Assembly: GCF_943736985.1 (NCBI RefSeq)
Contig: NZ_CALSFS010000012.1
Coordinates: forward strand, 1-64,000
From: Clostridium sp. Marseille-Q2269
GTDB lineage: Bacteria; Bacillota; Clostridia; Clostridiales; Clostridiaceae
Direction of reading: 5' to 3'
Length of the DNA: 64,000 nucleotides
Shown here: piece after piece, positions 10,019-18,801 of the stretch
How positions within the stretch are numbered: the stretch's first letter is position 1
Layout of the letters: every line of letters starts with the position of its first letter
Made by a program: the position numbers and the translations under genes
The notes under the pieces: generated by a model
The model's database searches: none
Told to the model about the DNA's origin: nothing
The model's input: only the letters and a program-made list of their open reading frames with translations

Positions 10019-11137
10019 ATGTTTGATAAATTTTTTATAAATAAAAAACTTTTAAAAGAATTAGATTATAGTATGATTATAATTGCCGTGGCAATAATGA
10101 TTTTTAGTTCTTTAAATATATATAGTGCTACTCATATGAAAAGTGGGCCAAGCTTTCTAGAAAAACAATTAATATGGTTAGTTGTGGGATTAGTTATAAT
10201 TTATATAACTTTAATATTTGATTATATTATTATTGAAAACTATGCTAACATATTTTATTGGTTTACTATATTTTTGCTTATCTTAAATGATACAATTTTT
10301 AAAAAGACAGTTAACGGTGCAGGTTCTTGGATGGAAATAGGACCAGTTTCATTTCAGCCTTCAGAATTTGCTAAAATAGCTCTTATTATAATATTAGCTA
10401 AAAAACTAGATGATATGGAAGGAGAAATAAATAATTTAAGAAACTTCTTTACATTAGTTTTTTATGCTGCTATACCTATGGCATTAATTATAATTCAACC
10501 AGATATGGGAATGACCATGGTGTTCTTTTTTATTGTATTAGGTATGTTTTTTATAATAGGTTTAAATGGAAAGGTAATATCAGGAGGTATTGCTGGTCTA
10601 ACAGCATTAGTAGCTATAATTTGGAATTCATCTTTGATGCCATTTTATTGGAAAAGCAGACTTACTTCATTTTTACATCCCGAAGCAGATGAATTAAATA
10701 CAGGGCATCAACTTGTTCAATCTAAGATTGGAATAGGCTCTGGTGGATTTTTAGGAAAAGGATTCTTAAAAGGAACACAGGTATCTGGTGGATATATTCC
10801 CGAAGCTCATAACGATTTTATATTTTCTGTAGTAGGGGAAGAATGGGGATTTATAGGAGCAGTTGTTTTATTGATTTTTTATGGAGTACTGATCTATAAA
10901 TTTATAAAAACTGCCAAAAGCTCAAAGGATATATTTGGATGTATGGTGACCGTTGGTATAACATCTTTCTTTATGTTCTCTATACTGCAAAACATAGGAA
11001 TGACTATAGGAATATTACCTATCACAGGTATAACGCTACCTTTTATGAGTTATGGAGGAAGTTCTACATTAAATAACTTTTTTGCATTAGGATTAATATT
11101 GAACATAAATATGAGAAGAAAGAAAATAAACTTTTAA
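10019..11137 (+). CDS. rodA: RodA, SEDS-family peptidoglycan glycosyltransferase
   Basis: 372 aa with about ten membrane segments. SEDS signatures are visible: NGAGSWMEIGPVSFQPSEFA, EAHNDFIFSVVGEEWGF, and near the end ITGITLPFMSYGGSS. It polymerises lipid II glycan strands for side-wall growth and pairs with the class B PBP encoded upstream by mrdA. GAGGGGGG precedes the ATG. Placement after mre/min genes supports RodA over FtsW or SpoVE. Confidence 0.9.
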   Translation: MFDKFFINKKLLKELDYSMIIIAVAIMIFSSLNIYSATHMKSGPSFLEKQLIWLVVGLVIIYITLIFDYIIIENYANIFYWFTIFLLILNDTIFKKTVNGAGSWMEIGPVSFQPSEFAKIALIIILAKKLDDMEGEINNLRNFFTLVFYAAIPMALIIIQPDMGMTMVFFFIVLGMFFIIGLNGKVISGGIAGLTALVAIIWNSSLMPFYWKSRLTSFLHPEADELNTGHQLVQSKIGIGSGGFLGKGFLKGTQVSGGYIPEAHNDFIFSVVGEEWGFIGAVVLLIFYGVLIYKFIKTAKSSKDIFGCMVTVGITSFFMFSILQNIGMTIGILPITGITLPFMSYGGSSTLNNFFALGLILNINMRRKKINF

Positions 11138-11194
11138 TAATGAAGTTAATAATATTTAATAAAAATAATATTTTATAGATATAGTTTTTGGAAT

Positions 11195-11301
11195 TGGGAC
11201 TGTCCCATTAAAGAATTTAAGCACAATGTATTGTTTTATAAGTTTAAAGTTAACAAAATATATTGTGGGATTTATTCTTAGTGGGACAGTCCTATTTTTT
11301 T
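11195..11301. repeat. ~100-bp imperfect palindrome (MITE-like) after rodA
   Basis: Two arms of about 43 nt are inverted copies of each other. The left arm begins GGGACTGTCCCATTAA and continues to CACAATGTATTGT. The right arm, read in reverse complement, begins GGACTGTCCCACTAA and continues to CACAATATATT. GGGACTGTCCC is itself a palindrome. A run of T after the right arm means it could also terminate rodA transcription. No coding capacity. Confidence 0.65.
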
Positions 11302-11331
11302 ACAAACAATCAAAAAATTAATACAAGGAGT

Positions 11332-11369
11332 CTATTTAGTTAAATAAAGGTTGAACTAAATAGTTTTTT
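11332..11369 (+). terminator. Hairpin terminator in the rodA / M23 gap
   Basis: CTATTTAGTT pairs with AACTAAATAG around a 12-nt loop, followed by TTTTTT. The rest of the 11138-11498 gap is AT-rich with no gene seen. Confidence 0.7.
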
Positions 11370-11498
11370 ATTTTATGAAAAAATTATTATTCATATTGAA
11401 AAGTTAAGTGTTTTTTATAATATATTATGCCAAAAGTAATAAATAAATGAAAAGCTCAATATAAATAAGAATATAAAAGTATTATAGGAGTGAGTATA

Positions 11499-12284
11499 TT
11501 GTATAATTCTCAATATGAAGAATATTATAATTCATTAAAAAATAGAAAATCTAATAATTTAAGGAATAATAATTATTCACCTGTAAGTTGGAATAATAGA
11601 AGGGAAAATTCAAATAAGAATTTTTTTCAAAAACGTATTATTAGAGATTTAGTAGGTGTATTTTTGTTGCTTGTGATTGTTTTAGGGCTAAAAGCTTTTT
11701 CTAATTCTAAAACACAAATGGTGTACAATTACTCCAAAAAGATGGTTGATCAGAATTATGATTATAAGGCTGTAATGAATAAGGCTAAAACTTTAGATGT
11801 GAAACTTTTAGAAGATAATATTTTAAAATATATAGATACTTTTAAATCTAAAGTTACAGGACAAAAGACCATAGAGGAGATAATAAGTAATGATTTTGTA
11901 TTACCTGTAAATGGAAAAGTAACTTCTAAATATGGAGAAAGAGAAGATCCTATAAATAAAAAGAGAGCTTTCCATAAGGGAATAGATATAAATTCTAAAG
12001 AAAATACAAAGATAGTGGCAAGTTTTAGTGGTACAGTAAAAGAATGTGGAGAAGATAAAGAATTAGGTAAATATATAATTTTAGATCATGGACAAGGTAT
12101 AGAAACTAAGTATGCACATTTAAACCAAATAAAAGTAAAGAAAGGTGAAGAAGTAGAAAAAGGGAGAAGTATAGGTAAAAGTGGGAATACTGGGAAAAGC
12201 ACAGGAGCTCATTTGCACTTTGAAATAATTTATATGGGAGAGAATAAAAACCCACAGGATTATTTTGCTAATATAAAAGAATAA
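11499..12284 (+). CDS. M23 (LytM) metallopeptidase-domain protein, SpoIVFA-like
   Basis: 261 aa. There is an N-terminal cytoplasmic tail, one membrane segment at about residues 50-70, and a LytM domain in the last 130 residues. The zinc-binding pattern looks complete: HKGID (H-x3-D), YAHL, and HLHFE (HxH). Position directly ahead of a SpoIVFB-like protease matches Bacillus spoIVFA-spoIVFB. There SpoIVFA has a degenerate LytM domain and controls SpoIVFB in the outer forespore membrane. An upstream GTG at 11490 overlaps the AGGAG site, so TTG 11499, 8 nt from it, is the likely start. The SpoIVFA role is inferred from context. Confidence 0.75.
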   Translation: MYNSQYEEYYNSLKNRKSNNLRNNNYSPVSWNNRRENSNKNFFQKRIIRDLVGVFLLLVIVLGLKAFSNSKTQMVYNYSKKMVDQNYDYKAVMNKAKTLDVKLLEDNILKYIDTFKSKVTGQKTIEEIISNDFVLPVNGKVTSKYGEREDPINKKRAFHKGIDINSKENTKIVASFSGTVKECGEDKELGKYIILDHGQGIETKYAHLNQIKVKKGEEVEKGRSIGKSGNTGKSTGAHLHFEIIYMGENKNPQDYFANIKE

Positions 12285-12338
12285 AAATAATGTATAGTGA
12301 ATATTGTAGTAGATGTAAGCAATTTTTAAGAGGCAAAT

Positions 12339-13196
12339 ATGGTAAAAATAAATAAATATTTTATTCCTTATGTGATATTTCTATTTTATTTAGGTTATAA
12401 AGGAAGTTTCCTATTATCCATTTGTGTTGTGTTTATTCATGAGATAATTCATTATATAACAGCAAGATATTTAGGATTTACAGGTTTTAATATAGAATTT
12501 TATCCATTAGGTCTATCTTTAAAATTAGATAAACTAGAAAATGCTAATTTTAAAGAAGACTTATTAATATCATTATCAGCTCCAATAGTTAATATTTTTT
12601 CTGCCATAGTGTTCTTTATGATTTATGGAAAATTTAACAACTATAATATATATTTATTATACAAGAGTAATTTGATAATAGGTGTGTTTAATCTTATACC
12701 AGCTCTTCCGCTAGATGGTGGGAGAATATTAAGAGACATATTATGCTTTAAAACCTTTTATAGACGAGCAAATGAGATAATTATAAATGTTAGCATTGGT
12801 ATAAGTGTTTTTTTTATGTTATTATATATTTTTTTATTTATGAAAGGTTATAATAATTTTAATTTAGGTATAATATCTTTATTTATAATATGGGTTTCAT
12901 TAAAAGAGAAAGAAAGGGTAGCTTATATTATTATGAGACATATAGTTAAAAAACGATCTAAGTTCATAAAACGAGGATATATTGAAAATCAGAATATATC
13001 TGTTTATTATGGTAATAGTCTGCTACAGGCACTTTCACTTGTAGATAAAAGCAAATATTGTGTATTTACAGTACTAGATGATGGTATGAAGATATTAGGA
13101 ACTCTATATGAAAATGAAATATTAGAAGCCTTAAAAATTTATGGTAATATAAAAATACATGAATTTATTCAGATAAAAAGCAAAAAAAAAATATAA
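12339..13196 (+). CDS. spoIVFB: M50 site-2 protease, SpoIVFB-like
   Basis: 285 aa multi-pass intramembrane metalloprotease. The zinc motif HEIIH sits in a membrane segment near residue 32, and the second conserved motif NLIPALPLDGGRI supplies the third ligand Asp. A soluble C-terminal region of about 90 residues resembles a CBS-type domain. In Bacillus this enzyme cleaves pro-sigma-K in the mother cell. The clostridial substrate is not shown by the sequence. Pairing with the upstream LytM protein supports the SpoIVFB assignment over a generic S2P. Confidence 0.82.
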   Translation: MVKINKYFIPYVIFLFYLGYKGSFLLSICVVFIHEIIHYITARYLGFTGFNIEFYPLGLSLKLDKLENANFKEDLLISLSAPIVNIFSAIVFFMIYGKFNNYNIYLLYKSNLIIGVFNLIPALPLDGGRILRDILCFKTFYRRANEIIINVSIGISVFFMLLYIFLFMKGYNNFNLGIISLFIIWVSLKEKERVAYIIMRHIVKKRSKFIKRGYIENQNISVYYGNSLLQALSLVDKSKYCVFTVLDDGMKILGTLYENEILEALKIYGNIKIHEFIQIKSKKKI

Positions 13197-13204
13197 AATG
13201 TTTT

Positions 13205-13258
13205 ATAAGCATGGATAATACAATGGATTCTTTTATAATTGTTTTTATCCATGCTTAT
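13205..13258. other. 14-bp perfect stem hairpin between spoIVFB and the radical-SAM gene
   Basis: ATAAGCATGGATAA pairs with TTATCCATGCTTAT around a 26-nt loop. There is no clear U-tract after it, so it may be a weak terminator or an RNA-stabilising hairpin. Confidence 0.4.
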
Positions 13259-13302
13259 GTGTTAAAATGTAATAATGTGATAAACCATGAGGAGGAAATT
13301 TG

Positions 13303-15153
13303 ATGAACAGAATATCAGATGATGTACTATTCAGAGTGGAAAAACCTGCTAGATATATAGGTGGAGAATTAAATTCTTATAATAAAGATTTAAAAGATAT
13401 AGACATAAAATATGCATTTTGTTTTCCAGATGTTTATGAAGTTGGAATGTCTCATTTAGGGATGAAAATACTTTATTACATATTAAATGAAAGAAAAGAC
13501 ACTTTCTGTGAGAGAGTATTTGCACCTTGGCCGGATATGGAAAAAATAATGAGAGAAGAGAACATTCAACTATACGGATTGGAAAGTAAAGATCCTATAA
13601 AAGATTTTGATTTCATAGGATTTACTCTTCAATATGAGATGAGCTATACTAATATATTAAATATGTTGGATTTAGCTGGAGTTACTATAAGAGCCTCAGA
13701 AAGAGGAGAAGATGAACCTATAGTAATGTGTGGTGGACCATGTGCCTATAATCCTGAACCACTTTATGACATAGCAGATATGTTTGTTTTAGGTGAAGGA
13801 GAAGAATTAAATAGTTATATATTAGATTTGTATAAAAAATATAAAGGCAAAGGAAAGAAAAAAGAGTTTTTAAGAGAAGCATCTAAGATAAGAGGAGTAT
13901 ATATACCATCTCTTTATGATGTTACATATAAAGAAGACAATACAATAAAAGAAGTTAAACCTTTATTTGAGGATGTTCCTAGAAAAGTAAAAAAGGTTAT
14001 TATAAATAATATAAATGACGTAGTTTATCCAGACAAATTTGTAGTACCTTATACTGATATAGTTCATGACAGAATAGTTTTAGAAACCTTTAGGGGATGT
14101 ACAAGAGGATGTAGATTTTGCCAAGCTGGAATGATATATAGACCTGTACGAGAAAAGAAAACAGAAAAATTATTAGAGTTATCTGATGATTTAATAAAAA
14201 ACACAGGATACGACGAAATAACGTTATCTTCTTTGAGTATATGTGACTATTCAGATATACAAAATCTTGTGTTTTCAATGGTAGAAAAACACAAAGAAGG
14301 TAAAGTAGGAGTAACACTACCTTCTTTAAGAATAGACTCTTTTTCTGTAGATTTAATAAAAGAAATTCAAAAGGTGAGAAAAACAGGACTAACTTTTGCT
14401 CCAGAAGCAGGAAGTCAAAGAATGAGAGATGTTATAAATAAAGGTGTAACTGAAGAAAATCTAATGACTTCGGTAAAAAATGCTTTTGAATCAGGATGGT
14501 CTACTATAAAATTATATTTTATGTTAGGATTGCCTTATGAGACTATAGAAGATGTTATAGGTATATCTGATTTAGGACATAAGGTTGTAGAAAAATATTA
14601 TGAGATTCCAAAGGAAATAAGAAAAAAGGGTCTTAAAGTTACTGTAAGTACATCTATTTTTGTACCAAAGCCATTTACTCCATTTCAATGGGCACCACAG
14701 GATACCATGGAGAAAGTAAGAAATAAAATAGAAGTTTTAAGAGGATCTATAAAGAGTAAACAAATAACTTACAATTGGCATGAATCTTTGGTAAGTTATA
14801 TGGAAGCTATATTTGCAAGGGGAGATAGAAGACTTTGCGATGTATTAATAAAGGCTTTTGAAAAAGGTGCTAGATTTGATGGGTGGAATCAATATTTCGA
14901 TTTTAATATATGGAAAGAAGCATTAAAAGAATGTAATGTAGATGGCGATTTCTATGCATATAGACAAAGAGAATATGATGAAATACTTCCTTGGGATTTT
15001 ATAGATACAGGGGTTTCAAAGGAATTTTTAATTAAAGAGAACGAAAGAGCTAAAAATGCAGAATTAACTCCAGATTGTAGACAGGGATGTAAAAATTGTG
15101 GAGTAAATGTTAATTTAGAAGGAGAGTGTTTTGAAGGTGCGATATTTAATTAA
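13303..15153 (+). CDS. B12-binding/radical SAM protein (TIGR03960 type)
   Basis: 616 aa. The N-terminal 200 residues form a B12-binding-like domain (YEVGMSHLGMKILYYIL, VMCGGPCAYNPEP). The radical SAM core follows with the cluster motif CTRGCRFCQAG. The C-terminus has a small Cys-rich tail (CRQGCKNCG). The family is widespread in Firmicutes next to a DUF2344 protein and the rng-rplU genes. Its substrate is not established. An in-frame TTG abuts at 13300, but ATG 13303 is 6 nt from GGAGGA. It overlaps the next gene by 23 nt, so translation is probably coupled. Confidence 0.88.
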   Translation: MNRISDDVLFRVEKPARYIGGELNSYNKDLKDIDIKYAFCFPDVYEVGMSHLGMKILYYILNERKDTFCERVFAPWPDMEKIMREENIQLYGLESKDPIKDFDFIGFTLQYEMSYTNILNMLDLAGVTIRASERGEDEPIVMCGGPCAYNPEPLYDIADMFVLGEGEELNSYILDLYKKYKGKGKKKEFLREASKIRGVYIPSLYDVTYKEDNTIKEVKPLFEDVPRKVKKVIINNINDVVYPDKFVVPYTDIVHDRIVLETFRGCTRGCRFCQAGMIYRPVREKKTEKLLELSDDLIKNTGYDEITLSSLSICDYSDIQNLVFSMVEKHKEGKVGVTLPSLRIDSFSVDLIKEIQKVRKTGLTFAPEAGSQRMRDVINKGVTEENLMTSVKNAFESGWSTIKLYFMLGLPYETIEDVIGISDLGHKVVEKYYEIPKEIRKKGLKVTVSTSIFVPKPFTPFQWAPQDTMEKVRNKIEVLRGSIKSKQITYNWHESLVSYMEAIFARGDRRLCDVLIKAFEKGARFDGWNQYFDFNIWKEALKECNVDGDFYAYRQREYDEILPWDFIDTGVSKEFLIKENERAKNAELTPDCRQGCKNCGVNVNLEGECFEGAIFN

Positions 15154-15844
15154 GTTTTCAAAAGAAGGTAATATAAAGTTTGTATGCCATCTAGACCTTC
15201 AAAGAACTCTACAGAGAAACTTTAAAAGAAGTGGATTGCCTGTAGAATATTCAAAGGGATTTAATCCTCATATAATTATGTCTTTGGCACAACCCTTATC
15301 AGTTGGATCTTACTCTATAGGAGATTATCTAGATGTGTCATTTATAGAAGAAGAGAATGAAGATGTAATTGTAGATAAATTAAACAGTACAGCTCCTTCA
15401 GGTATAAAATATTTTAAAGCTGTAAGATTAAAAGAAGGTACAAATAAAAAAGTATTTAAATCTATGGCAGCAGTGGCAGCAGCAAAATATATAATAAAGA
15501 TAAAATATAATAATACAGAAAAATTAGAAGAAGAATTAAAGAAATTATTAAATATAGAAAATTGGGATATAATTAAAAAAGGCAAAAAAGGAAGTAAAAG
15601 TGTAAATATAAGACCTATGATTAAAACCATAGATTATTCTATAACTGATAATATACTGAAGATAAATACCTTAGTGAATTGTGGAAGTATACAAAATCTT
15701 TCACCAGATCTTTTGGCACAATTTATAAAAGAAAATACATCTAATGTAAAAGAAAATAGTTTTGTAGATATACAAAGAAGAGAAATATATGGTGAATATA
15801 AAAATAAACTAGTAGCTCTTTCTGATTATGCTATGTATGTTTAA
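15131..15844 (+). CDS. DUF2344 / TIGR03936 family protein, partner of the radical SAM enzyme
   Basis: 237 aa. The opening MKVRYLIKFSKEGNIKF and the HLDLQRTLQRNFKRSGLPVEYS segment, then FNPHIIMSLAQPLSVG, are hallmarks of the DUF2344 family. In some species it is fused to the preceding radical SAM protein, which argues for a shared task. TTG 15131 has GGAG 6 nt upstream, inside the end of the previous gene. The next gene, for RNase G, is 37 nt on. Biochemical role unknown. Confidence 0.85.
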   Translation: MKVRYLIKFSKEGNIKFVCHLDLQRTLQRNFKRSGLPVEYSKGFNPHIIMSLAQPLSVGSYSIGDYLDVSFIEEENEDVIVDKLNSTAPSGIKYFKAVRLKEGTNKKVFKSMAAVAAAKYIIKIKYNNTEKLEEELKKLLNIENWDIIKKGKKGSKSVNIRPMIKTIDYSITDNILKINTLVNCGSIQNLSPDLLAQFIKENTSNVKENSFVDIQRREIYGEYKNKLVALSDYAMYV

Positions 15845-15881
15845 CTTATTTTCGTATTTATAGAAGGGAAGTGCCTTTACC

Positions 15882-17321
15882 ATGAGAGAAGTATTTATAG
15901 AAAGGCAAAGAGATAACACAAGAGTAGTTTTAAGAGAAAACAAGCATATAAAAGAATTATATATAGAAGAAGATAATAAATCTCCCCAAGTAGGAGAGAT
16001 TTATGTTGGAATGGTGAAGAACATTATTCCTGCTATAAAAAGTGCATTTGTAGATATAGGATGGAATAAAAATGCTTATCTTTATTTAGATAAAAAGTTT
16101 AATAATACTCATATAAAAAAAGGAGACTATATTTTAGTAGAGATAGTTAAAGAGGATCTTAATAAAAAAGGACCTAAGGTAACTAATGCTATAACTATAC
16201 CTGGAAGATATACAGTGCTCCAAATACTCAATCATAATATAGCTTTTTCTCAAAAAATAAAAGACGAAAAAGTAAAAAAAGAAATACAAGAGAATATAAT
16301 AAAGCCAGACAATGTAGGAATATTGATAAGAACAGAGGGTGTAAATACTACCATAGAGAATATAAATAATGAGATAAAGATATTATCTAAAATATATGAT
16401 TCATTAATACAAAAATCTAAGTATAAGATGAATACAGGTCTTCTATTTCAAAATGGAGGAATAGTAGGGAAAATACTAAGGGATAGATTAAATGATAATA
16501 TATCAAAAATCTATGTAAACTGTGAAGAAGATTATGGTTATGTAATGGAATTTTTGAAATCCTATGGAGAAAACAATGTAGATCTAAACATGTATGAAGG
16601 AGAAAGAAACATTTTAGATTATTATTCTATAGAAAAAGAAATATTTTCTCTTAGAAATAAAAAAGTTTACTTAGATTGTGGAGGATATATAATAATAGAA
16701 AAAACAGAAGCAATGTATGTTATAGATGTTAACTCAGGTAAAAATATAAAAGGTAATTCCATGGAGAAAACTATTTTTACTACTAATATAGAAGCTGCAG
16801 AAGAAATTTGTAATCAAATTATACTTAGAAATTTAAATGGCATTATTGTAATAGATTTTATAGATATGGATAATGAAAATCTTAAGGAAAAAGTTTTAGA
16901 TAAATTAAAGCAAGGACTAAAAAGAGATAAAAATAAATCTGTTGTATATCCATTTACAGATTTAAATTTAGTTCAGATAGGGAGAAAAAGACAAGGTAAG
17001 ACCATATATGATTATATAGAGCAGCCATGTAAATGCTGTAATGGCAAAGGGTCAATAATTAGTTTTGATTATATGAAGCTTTTACTTAGAAATGAAATAA
17101 TAAACATTTCAAATATGAAAGAAATAAAGGACATATATGTAGAGATAAATAAAAGATATAAAGATTATATAGATAAGAATAAAATACAATTTATATCAGA
17201 GATTGAAGCTTTAGAAAAAAACATTTATGTAAAGTATACAGATATTCAAAACCAATATAAGGTAGAACCTTTAATATTTAAAAATCAAGTGAAAGATGTA
17301 GAAGAGTTTAAGGTTTATTAA
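15882..17321 (+). CDS. rng: Ribonuclease G/E family endoribonuclease
   Basis: 479 aa, RNase G size, without the long C-terminal scaffold of RNase E. An S1 RNA-binding domain lies at about residues 35-115 (GEIYVGMVKNIIPAIKSAFVDIG). The catalytic magnesium-binding aspartates fall in VIDVNSGK and IVIDFIDMD. The zinc-link motif is PCKCCNGKG near residue 385. It would cut single-stranded AU-rich RNA in rRNA maturation and mRNA decay. Position before rplU is the same as in many bacteria. Confidence 0.92.
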   Translation: MREVFIERQRDNTRVVLRENKHIKELYIEEDNKSPQVGEIYVGMVKNIIPAIKSAFVDIGWNKNAYLYLDKKFNNTHIKKGDYILVEIVKEDLNKKGPKVTNAITIPGRYTVLQILNHNIAFSQKIKDEKVKKEIQENIIKPDNVGILIRTEGVNTTIENINNEIKILSKIYDSLIQKSKYKMNTGLLFQNGGIVGKILRDRLNDNISKIYVNCEEDYGYVMEFLKSYGENNVDLNMYEGERNILDYYSIEKEIFSLRNKKVYLDCGGYIIIEKTEAMYVIDVNSGKNIKGNSMEKTIFTTNIEAAEEICNQIILRNLNGIIVIDFIDMDNENLKEKVLDKLKQGLKRDKNKSVVYPFTDLNLVQIGRKRQGKTIYDYIEQPCKCCNGKGSIISFDYMKLLLRNEIINISNMKEIKDIYVEINKRYKDYIDKNKIQFISEIEALEKNIYVKYTDIQNQYKVEPLIFKNQVKDVEEFKVY

Positions 17322-17330
17322 TAAAATTTC

Positions 17331-17359
17331 TTTACAAAGAAGTCCTACTGTGGTAAAAT
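17331..17359 (+). promoter_or_regulatory. Sigma-A-type promoter for rplU-prp-rpmA
   Basis: TTTACA at 17331 and TAAAAT at 17354 are separated by 17 nt, just after the RNase G stop. The predicted start near 17366 leaves an 80-nt leader before rplU. Confidence 0.6.
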
Positions 17360-17365
17360 GGCTTT

Positions 17366-17438
17366 TGTAGACCGCTCAGAAGAGGTAATAAACATGATTT
17401 TCATGTGCCTTAATTGGCGAGACTGGAATGAGGAGGTG
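17366..17438 (+). ncRNA. Probable ribosomal L21 leader RNA
   Basis: The leader between the promoter and the rplU ribosome-binding site contains GTAGACCGCTCAGAAGAGG. It also has a small hairpin ACATGA-TTT-TCATGT and a GGCGAGACTGGAATG segment just before AGGAGG. Position and composition fit the Firmicute L21 leader (Rfam L21_leader), an autoregulatory site for ribosomal protein operons. Identification is from position and memory of the motif, not a covariance search. Confidence 0.5.
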
Positions 17439-17444
17439 TTTTTA

Positions 17445-17759
17445 ATGTACGCAGTTGTAGTTACTGGAGGAAAGCAATATAAAGTTGCTGAAGGTGATGT
17501 AATATACGTTGAAAAATTAACAGCTGATGTTGATTCAACAGTAGAATTAGACAATGTTCTTTTAGTAGGAAAAGACAACGGAGAAACTGTTGTTGGAAAA
17601 CCAATGGTAGAAGGTGCTAAAGTTACAGTTAAAGTATTAGCACAAGGAAAAGCTAAAAAAGTTATTGTATTTAAATACAAACCAAAGAAAGACTACAGAA
17701 AGAAACAAGGTCACAGACAACCATATACAAAAATTCAAATAGAAAAAATTAATGCATAA
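17445..17759 (+). CDS. rplU: 50S ribosomal protein L21
   Basis: 104 aa, normal length. The start [18 protein letters not shown] and the C-terminal [20 protein letters not shown] are diagnostic. The reading frame stays open upstream to 17358, but that part is the regulatory leader. ATG 17445 follows GAGGAGGTG, so it is the true start. First gene of rplU-prp-rpmA. Confidence 0.97.
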   Translation: MYAVVVTGGKQYKVAEGDVIYVEKLTADVDSTVELDNVLLVGKDNGETVVGKPMVEGAKVTVKVLAQGKAKKVIVFKYKPKKDYRKKQGHRQPYTKIQIEKINA

Positions 17760-17761
17760 TT

Positions 17762-18088
17762 ATGGTTAATGTTATATTTGAAAAAGAAAATAATAATATA
17801 GTACTAGTTAAAATGAGTGGTCATGCTGAATCTACTGATGAGGGGTATGACATGGTTTGTTCTGCTATATCTGCTATATCAATTACTATAGCAAATGGTA
17901 TAACAGAAGTATTAAAGGTGAAGCCTTTAATAGAAAAGAAGGATGGATTTTTAAGCATAGATTTAAGATCTTGCACTAAAGAAGACATACATAAATGCCA
18001 GATACTTATGGATACTATGTTATTAGGAGTAAAGAGTATAGAATTAAATTATGGTGAATATATAAAACTTACAATAGAGGAGGTGTAG
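17762..18088 (+). CDS. prp: Ribosomal-processing cysteine protease Prp
   Basis: 108 aa. His21 in MSGHAES and Cys33 in DMVCSAIS form the catalytic pair. Prp removes the N-terminal extension of ribosomal protein L27 in Firmicutes and related groups that carry one. The next gene encodes L27 with exactly such an extension. The gene starts 2 nt after rplU and ends 2 nt before rpmA. Confidence 0.93.
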
Positions 18089-18090
18089 TC

Positions 18091-18393
18091 ATGTTAGTAA
18101 TGAACCTTCAACTATTTGCTCATAAAAAAGGGGTAGGTAGTTCAAAAAACGGAAGAGATAGTGAAGCTAAAAGATTAGGAGTAAAATGCTCTGACGGACA
18201 ATTCGTTTTAGCTGGAAATATATTAGTTAGACAAAGAGGAACAAAAATTCACCCAGGTCTAAACGTTGGAAGAGGTGGAGATGATACATTATTCGCTAAA
18301 ATTGACGGTGTAGTAAAATACGAAAGACTTGGAAGAGATAAGAAAAAAGCTAGTGTATATCCAGTAGAAGTTGAAGAAGTAGTAGCTGAATAA
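18091..18393 (+). CDS. rpmA: 50S ribosomal protein L27 (with cleavable N-terminus)
   Basis: 100 aa. The leader MLVMNLQLF precedes [15 protein letters not shown]. Prp is expected to cut after the Phe to expose the mature N-terminus, which reaches the peptidyl-transferase centre. The rest ([33 protein letters not shown]) is standard L27. A strong terminator follows within 5 nt. Confidence 0.97.
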
Positions 18394-18397
18394 TTTA

Positions 18398-18425
18398 AAG
18401 CACCCTTGTAAAGGGTGCTTTTTTA
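18398..18425 (+). terminator. Rho-independent terminator after rpmA
   Basis: AAGCACCCTT and AAGGGTGCTT form a 10-bp stem with a 3-nt loop, followed by TTTTA. Confidence 0.92.
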
Positions 18426-18801
18426 GGATTCAATTAAGTAATACTTACATTTAGATAAAATTCTAATTAATTATATAGATACTTAATATTTTATAGAGTA
18501 ATAAAAAGATTTTTATTGTATTAGTGGATTTTAGACATATATTAAGGCTAAAAATCATTAAAATTATATAAATATTATATAAAATAAGATTTATATACAT
18601 AAAATAAGATATAATAATAACTGACTTTAAATTAAGAAAATAACATAAAATTTATGTTAATATAAATACAAAACTTTTTGATAAATAATATAATAAAAAA
18701 TTATAAAACTTATATAATTAATTTTATATTTAAATTATTACAGTTTAATTTTATGGGAAGTATTATATATTAGTTATCGAAATAAAGAGGAGTGAAAAAC
18801 T
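18426..18801. other. Gene-free AT-rich stretch before obgE
   Basis: About 375 nt with no reading frame of note and no strong hairpin. A short direct repeat of ATAAAATAAGAT occurs twice near 18580-18612. It probably carries the obgE promoter, but I could not assign boxes with confidence. GAGGAG for obgE lies at 18787. Confidence 0.5.

Noticed and set aside
17358-17444. N-terminal extension of L21
   Set aside because: The extension is a regulatory leader. GAGGAGGTG and the canonical MYAVVVTGG start fix the ATG at 17445.
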